A stretch of DNA of 64,000 nucleotides from Speluncibacter jeojiensis. Lineage in GTDB: Bacteria > Actinomycetota > Actinomycetes > Mycobacteriales > Mycobacteriaceae. The stretch lies in contig NZ_JAAIVF010000001.1 in NCBI RefSeq assembly GCF_029589495.1, positions 496,001 to 560,000 on the forward strand, read 5' to 3'. Made by a program: the position numbers and the translations under genes. The notes below the pieces were generated by a model. That model was not told the origin of the DNA, did no database searches, and was given only the letters and a program-made list of their open reading frames with translations. Below are positions 59,774 to 64,000 of this stretch, piece by piece. How positions within the stretch are numbered: position 1 is the first letter of the stretch; every line of letters starts with the position of its first letter.

Positions 59774-62125
59774 ATGGCGACGGAGTTCCACGGCAAGATC
59801 GCTCTCGACGTCCGGGATTCGGAGCCGGACTGGGCGCCGTATGCCGAACCGCGTGCACCGTCCGGGGCGCCCAACGTCCTGTTCCTGGTCTGGGACGACA
59901 CCGGAATCGGCACCTGGGACCTGTTCGGCGGACTCGTCGAGATGCCGAATCTGCGCCGCATCGCCGACCGGGGCGTCCGGCTGAGCCAGTTCCACACCAC
60001 CGCGCTGTGTTCGCCGACGCGCGCCTCGCTGCTCACCGGTTGCAACCCGACGTCGGTCGGGATGGCGACCATCGAGGAGTTCACCGACGGCTTCCCCAAC
60101 TGCTCCGGCCGGATCCCCGCCGAGAACGCGCTGCTCTCCGAGATCCTCGTCGAACGCGGCTGGAACACATATGCGGTGGGCAAATGGCATCTGACCCCGC
60201 TCGAAGAGGAGAACCTCGCCGCGCGAAAGACCAACTGGCCACTGGGGCGTGGATTCGAGAGGTTCTACGGCTTCCTCGGCGGCGAGACCGACCAGTGGTA
60301 CCCGAACCTGGTCTACGACAACCACCCAGTCGATCCGCCGGCCGGCCCCGAGGACGGCTATCACCTGTCGAAGGACCTCGCGGACAAATCCGTCGAATTC
60401 ATCCGGGACGCCCAGGTCATCGCGCCGGACAAGCCCTGGATGCTCTACCTGTGCCCCGGATGCGGGCACGCGCCGCACCACGTCGCCGAGGAATGGTCCG
60501 AACGCTACCGCGGCCGCTTCGACATGGGCTACGAGCGCTACCGCGAAGTCGTGCTGACCAACCAGAAACGACTCGGGATCGTCCCCGCCGACACCGAACT
60601 GTCGCCGATGAACCCGTACCTGGGCGAGACCAGCGCCGACGGCGCACCGTGGCCGCTGCTGGACACGGTCCGTCCCTGGGAGTCGCTCTCGGACGACGAG
60701 AAACGGCTGTTCTGCCGGCAGGCTGAGGTGTTCGCCGGATTCCAGTCCTACACGGACGCGCAGATCGGCAGGGTGCTCGACCACCTGGAGCAGACCGCGC
60801 AGCTCGACAACACGCTGATCGTGTTGCTCTCGGACAACGGCGCCAGCGGCGAGGGCGGGCCGAACGGCACCGGCAACGAGATGAAGTTCTTCAACGGCTA
60901 CCTGGACGCGATCGACGAGTCGATGGCCCACCTCGACGACCTGGGCAGCACCCGCGCGTACAACCACTACAGCGTCGGCTGGGCGATGGCGTTCAACACC
61001 CCGTACAAGCTGTTCAAGCGTTACGCCTCCCACGAGGGCGGCATCGCCGATCCGTGCGTGATCTCGTGGCCCGCCGGGATCGCCGCCCGAGGCACAGTGC
61101 TCGACCGGTACGTGCACGTCAGCGACGTCCTGCCGACGGTCCTCGACTGCCTCGGCATCAACCCGCCCGACACCGTGCGCGGGGTGCCGCAACACCCGAT
61201 CGAAGGCGTCAGTTTCCTCTCCGCCCTGGCGGAGCCGAGTGCACCCACCGGCAAGCACACCCAGTTCTATTCGATGCTCGGCACCCGCGGGATCTGGCAC
61301 GACGGCTGGTTCGCCGACACCGTGCACGCGGCCGCCCCCTCGAACTGGGGTGGCTTCGACCACGACCGCTGGGAGTTGTTCCACATCGAGGCCGACCGGA
61401 GCCAGGTGCACGACCTCGCCGCCGCCGAACCGGACCGACTCGAACAGATGCGCGCGCTGTGGTTCGAACAGGCCCACGCCTACGACGGGTTCCCACTGGT
61501 CGACCTCGGATTGTTGAACGTCCCGGAACGCACCCGCCCGGTGCTCGGCGGCGGCCGCCCGCGGCGCGTCTACTACGCCGACGGCGCGGAGGTCGGGCCC
61601 GGTGCCGCATTGGAGATCCTCGGCCGATCGTTCGCCGTGCTCGCCGAGGTCGAGGTGACCGATCCCGCGGCAGAGGGGGCACTCTTCGCACATGGCGGGC
61701 GTTTCGGTGGTCACTCGCTGTTCCTGCGCGAGGGCCGGCTGAGTTACGTCTACAACTTCCTCGGCGAGCAGGAACAGCCCGTCGCGGCCGTTTCGGCAGT
61801 GCCGACGGGGCGGCACCTGCTCGGCGTGCGCTTCGAACGCACCGGCACGGCAGCAGACGGACGCACGCCGGTCGGTGACGTCGAACTGTACGTCGACGAC
61901 ATCACCGTCGGCCGCCTCGACGGGATGCGGGTCCAGCCGCTGGTGTTCAACGGCGTCGGCGAGGGTGTGCGAGTCGGCCGCGACAGTCGGGCGCCCGTCA
62001 CCTCGTCGTACCCCGGCCCATTCGCCTTCCGCGGCGGCACCATCGCGCAGGTGACCGTGGATGTCACCGGCACGCCGTACCGGGATCTGCAACGCGAACT
62101 CTCGGCCGCGTTCGCCCGCGACTGA
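59774..62125 (+). CDS. atsA: Type I arylsulfatase (Rv0711-like)
   Basis: A 783-residue sulfatase. The formylglycine site is C79 in TALCSPTRASLLTG (C-x-P-x-R), and the metal aspartates D41-D42 are in LVWDDTGIGTWD. Later metal text is VLLSDNGASGEGG. It hydrolyses sulphate esters, likely in the cytoplasm, since no signal peptide is seen. In M. tuberculosis atsA sits at the same place together with the formylglycine-generating enzyme gene (Rv0712); that gene is not here, so activation must come from elsewhere. It runs against the ribosomal genes on both sides and ends at a shared hairpin. Confidence 0.92.
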   Translation: MATEFHGKIALDVRDSEPDWAPYAEPRAPSGAPNVLFLVWDDTGIGTWDLFGGLVEMPNLRRIADRGVRLSQFHTTALCSPTRASLLTGCNPTSVGMATIEEFTDGFPNCSGRIPAENALLSEILVERGWNTYAVGKWHLTPLEEENLAARKTNWPLGRGFERFYGFLGGETDQWYPNLVYDNHPVDPPAGPEDGYHLSKDLADKSVEFIRDAQVIAPDKPWMLYLCPGCGHAPHHVAEEWSERYRGRFDMGYERYREVVLTNQKRLGIVPADTELSPMNPYLGETSADGAPWPLLDTVRPWESLSDDEKRLFCRQAEVFAGFQSYTDAQIGRVLDHLEQTAQLDNTLIVLLSDNGASGEGGPNGTGNEMKFFNGYLDAIDESMAHLDDLGSTRAYNHYSVGWAMAFNTPYKLFKRYASHEGGIADPCVISWPAGIAARGTVLDRYVHVSDVLPTVLDCLGINPPDTVRGVPQHPIEGVSFLSALAEPSAPTGKHTQFYSMLGTRGIWHDGWFADTVHAAAPSNWGGFDHDRWELFHIEADRSQVHDLAAAEPDRLEQMRALWFEQAHAYDGFPLVDLGLLNVPERTRPVLGGGRPRRVYYADGAEVGPGAALEILGRSFAVLAEVEVTDPAAEGALFAHGGRFGGHSLFLREGRLSYVYNFLGEQEQPVAAVSAVPTGRHLLGVRFERTGTAADGRTPVGDVELYVDDITVGRLDGMRVQPLVFNGVGEGVRVGRDSRAPVTSSYPGPFAFRGGTIAQVTVDVTGTPYRDLQRELSAAFARD

Positions 62126-62151
62126 AGCCGTACGGGGCGCGAAGCGCAGAA

Positions 62152-62184
62152 AGGCGGCCCGCCCCCATCGGGGACGGGCCGCCT
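62152..62184. terminator. Bidirectional hairpin between atsA and rpsQ
   Basis: AGGCGGCCCG and CGGGCCGCCT pair perfectly, with an inner CCCC/GGGG stem. It lies between the convergent sulfatase gene and rpsQ and should end both. Confidence 0.75.
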
Positions 62185-62213
62185 CATCTGAAGAAACCGG
62201 GTGCTACGGCCGC

Positions 62214-62501
62214 TTACTTGGCCTTCTCGAGCACCTCGACCAGCCGCCAGCGCTTGGTGGCGGACAGCGGACGGGTCTCCATCAACTGCACGCGGTCGCC
62301 CACGCCGGCGATGCCGTTCTCGTCGTGTGCCTTCACCTTGGTGGTACGGCGGATGATCTTGCCGTAGAGCGGGTGCTTGACCCGGTCCTCCAGCTCGACC
62401 ACGATCGTCTTCTCCATCTTGTCGGAGACGACGTAGCCGATGCGGACCTTGCGGGTCCCACGCTCTTCAGTCACTGCGTTGTCCTTCTGGTTCTCACTCA
62501 T
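62214..62501 (-). CDS. rpsQ: Ribosomal protein S17
   Basis: A 95-residue OB-fold S17. [20 protein letters not shown] and [20 protein letters not shown] are typical. ATGA overlap with rpmC. Confidence 0.97.
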   Translation of the reverse strand: MSENQKDNAVTEERGTRKVRIGYVVSDKMEKTIVVELEDRVKHPLYGKIIRRTTKVKAHDENGIAGVGDRVQLMETRPLSATKRWRLVEVLEKAK

Positions 62502-62734
62502 GCCGCGTCACCCGCATCCGGGCCGACCGCCAGGCCGAGCTCGCGCTCGCGCATCACGGTGTAGATCCGTGCGATGTCGTGACGGACCGTGCGCAGCCGG
62601 CGGTTGTTGTCCAGCTGACCGGTGGCCATCTGGAAGCGAAGGTTGAACAGCTCTTCCTTCGACTCGCGCAGCCGGGTGATCAATTCTTCCTCGGTGAGCT
62701 CACGGAGCTCGGAGGCCTGCGTTCCGTTAGCCAT
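62498..62734 (-). CDS. rpmC: Ribosomal protein L29
   Basis: A 78-residue L29. [20 protein letters not shown] and [20 protein letters not shown] are typical. The ATG at 62734 overlaps the rplP stop by one base; the longer frame reads through rplP. Confidence 0.96.
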   Translation of the reverse strand: MANGTQASELRELTEEELITRLRESKEELFNLRFQMATGQLDNNRRLRTVRHDIARIYTVMRERELGLAVGPDAGDAA

Positions 62735-63150
62735 CAGAACTGCCCCTCCCTCGTCACGATCCGGCACTTGCACGGGAGCTTGTGCATCGCGCGACGCAGG
62801 GCCTCGCGGGCGATCTCCTCGTTCGGGTAACTCATCTCGAACATCACCCGGCCGGGCTTGACGTTCGCGATCCACCACTCCGGCGAACCCTTACCGGAAC
62901 CCATGCGGGTCTCGGCGGGCTTCTTGGTGAGCGGGCGATCCGGGAAGATGTTGATCCAGATCTTGCCGCCACGCTTGATGTGCCGGGTCATGGCGATACG
63001 AGCGGACTCGATCTGCCGGTTGGTGATGTAGGCAGGCTCGAGAGCCTGGATGCCGTACTCACCGAACGACACCTGGGTGCCGCCCTTGGCATTACCCGTG
63101 CGGCTGGGGTGGTGCTGCTTGCGGTGCTTGACCCGCCGTGGGATCAACAT
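62734..63150 (-). CDS. rplP: Ribosomal protein L16
   Basis: A 138-residue L16. [39 protein letters not shown] and [19 protein letters not shown] are diagnostic. Two bases after rpsC. Confidence 0.97.
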   Translation of the reverse strand: MLIPRRVKHRKQHHPSRTGNAKGGTQVSFGEYGIQALEPAYITNRQIESARIAMTRHIKRGGKIWINIFPDRPLTKKPAETRMGSGKGSPEWWIANVKPGRVMFEMSYPNEEIAREALRRAMHKLPCKCRIVTREGQF

Positions 63151-63152
63151 CG

Positions 63153-64000
<848 letters not shown>

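Overview
The window looks like the chromosome of a mycolic-acid-type actinobacterium (Mycobacteriales; Gordonia, Rhodococcus and Nocardia are all compatible, and the species cannot be fixed from sequence alone). The grounds are high GC, frequent GTG starts, 4-base ATGA/GTGA gene overlaps, type VII secretion-linked proteins, steroid catabolism genes, and a housekeeping order that follows Mycobacterium tuberculosis (alr, nnrE-D, glmS, Rv3438/Rv3439c/Rv3440c-like genes, glmM, rpsI-rplM, truA-rplQ-rpoA-rpsD-rpsK-rpsM-rpmJ-infA, map-adk-secY, then the spc and S10 ribosomal operons with an arylsulfatase gene between rplN and rpsQ).

Positions 1-28,800 form a catabolic island centred on steroid-like substrates. 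The left edge holds the start of a KshA-type Rieske oxygenase, preceded in the same direction by an FMN 2-hydroxy-acid dehydrogenase and an MFS transporter, with a divergent KstD-like flavoprotein. Next come an SDR, two IclR regulators, an HsaA-like flavin enzyme and three tandem SDRs that resemble mycofactocin-coupled dehydrogenases. A nine-gene leftward operon (20,693 down to 12,654) starts with ipdA-ipdB-ipdC, the last-ring steroid genes, and continues with an SDR, two hot-dog hydratase proteins, a quinone-oxidoreductase-type reductase, an ACAD11-like acyl-CoA dehydrogenase and an Old Yellow Enzyme homologue; it ends at a strong hairpin. A KstR2-like TetR repressor, an APH-type kinase, an isomerase-fold protein and a SnoaL-like protein lie at its head. 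Four almost identical 14-base palindromes (AGCAAAYGTTTGAT) sit in the two control regions there. An hsaE-hsaG-hsaF operon (2-hydroxypentadienoate to pyruvate and acyl-CoA) with its own divergent IclR regulator follows, and a MarR/cupin pair closes the island.

Positions 28,800-41,000 carry cell-wall and repair housekeeping genes: tsaE, an alpha/beta hydrolase, alr, nnrE-D, glmS, three poorly known genes including an Ala/Pro-rich protein and an EspC-like small protein, glmM, and rpsI-rplM. The interval between rplM and truA, which in M. tuberculosis holds the ESX-4 locus, has only one type VII secretion-associated protein.

Positions 43,200-64,000 are ribosomal and translation genes, almost all leftward. 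The most unusual feature is a five-gene, lower-GC cassette (55,370-57,891) between rpsN and rpsH inside the spc operon: two WXG100-like proteins, a polymorphic-toxin-like protein, a candidate immunity protein and a YbaB-like protein. A hairpin after rpsN closes the upstream transcript. A promoter almost identical to that of rplN (TTGGCT-17-TACACT, 36 of 46 bases matching without gaps) lies just upstream of rpsH, apparently restarting ribosomal transcription after the insertion. No rRNA, tRNA, CRISPR array or insertion sequence was seen.
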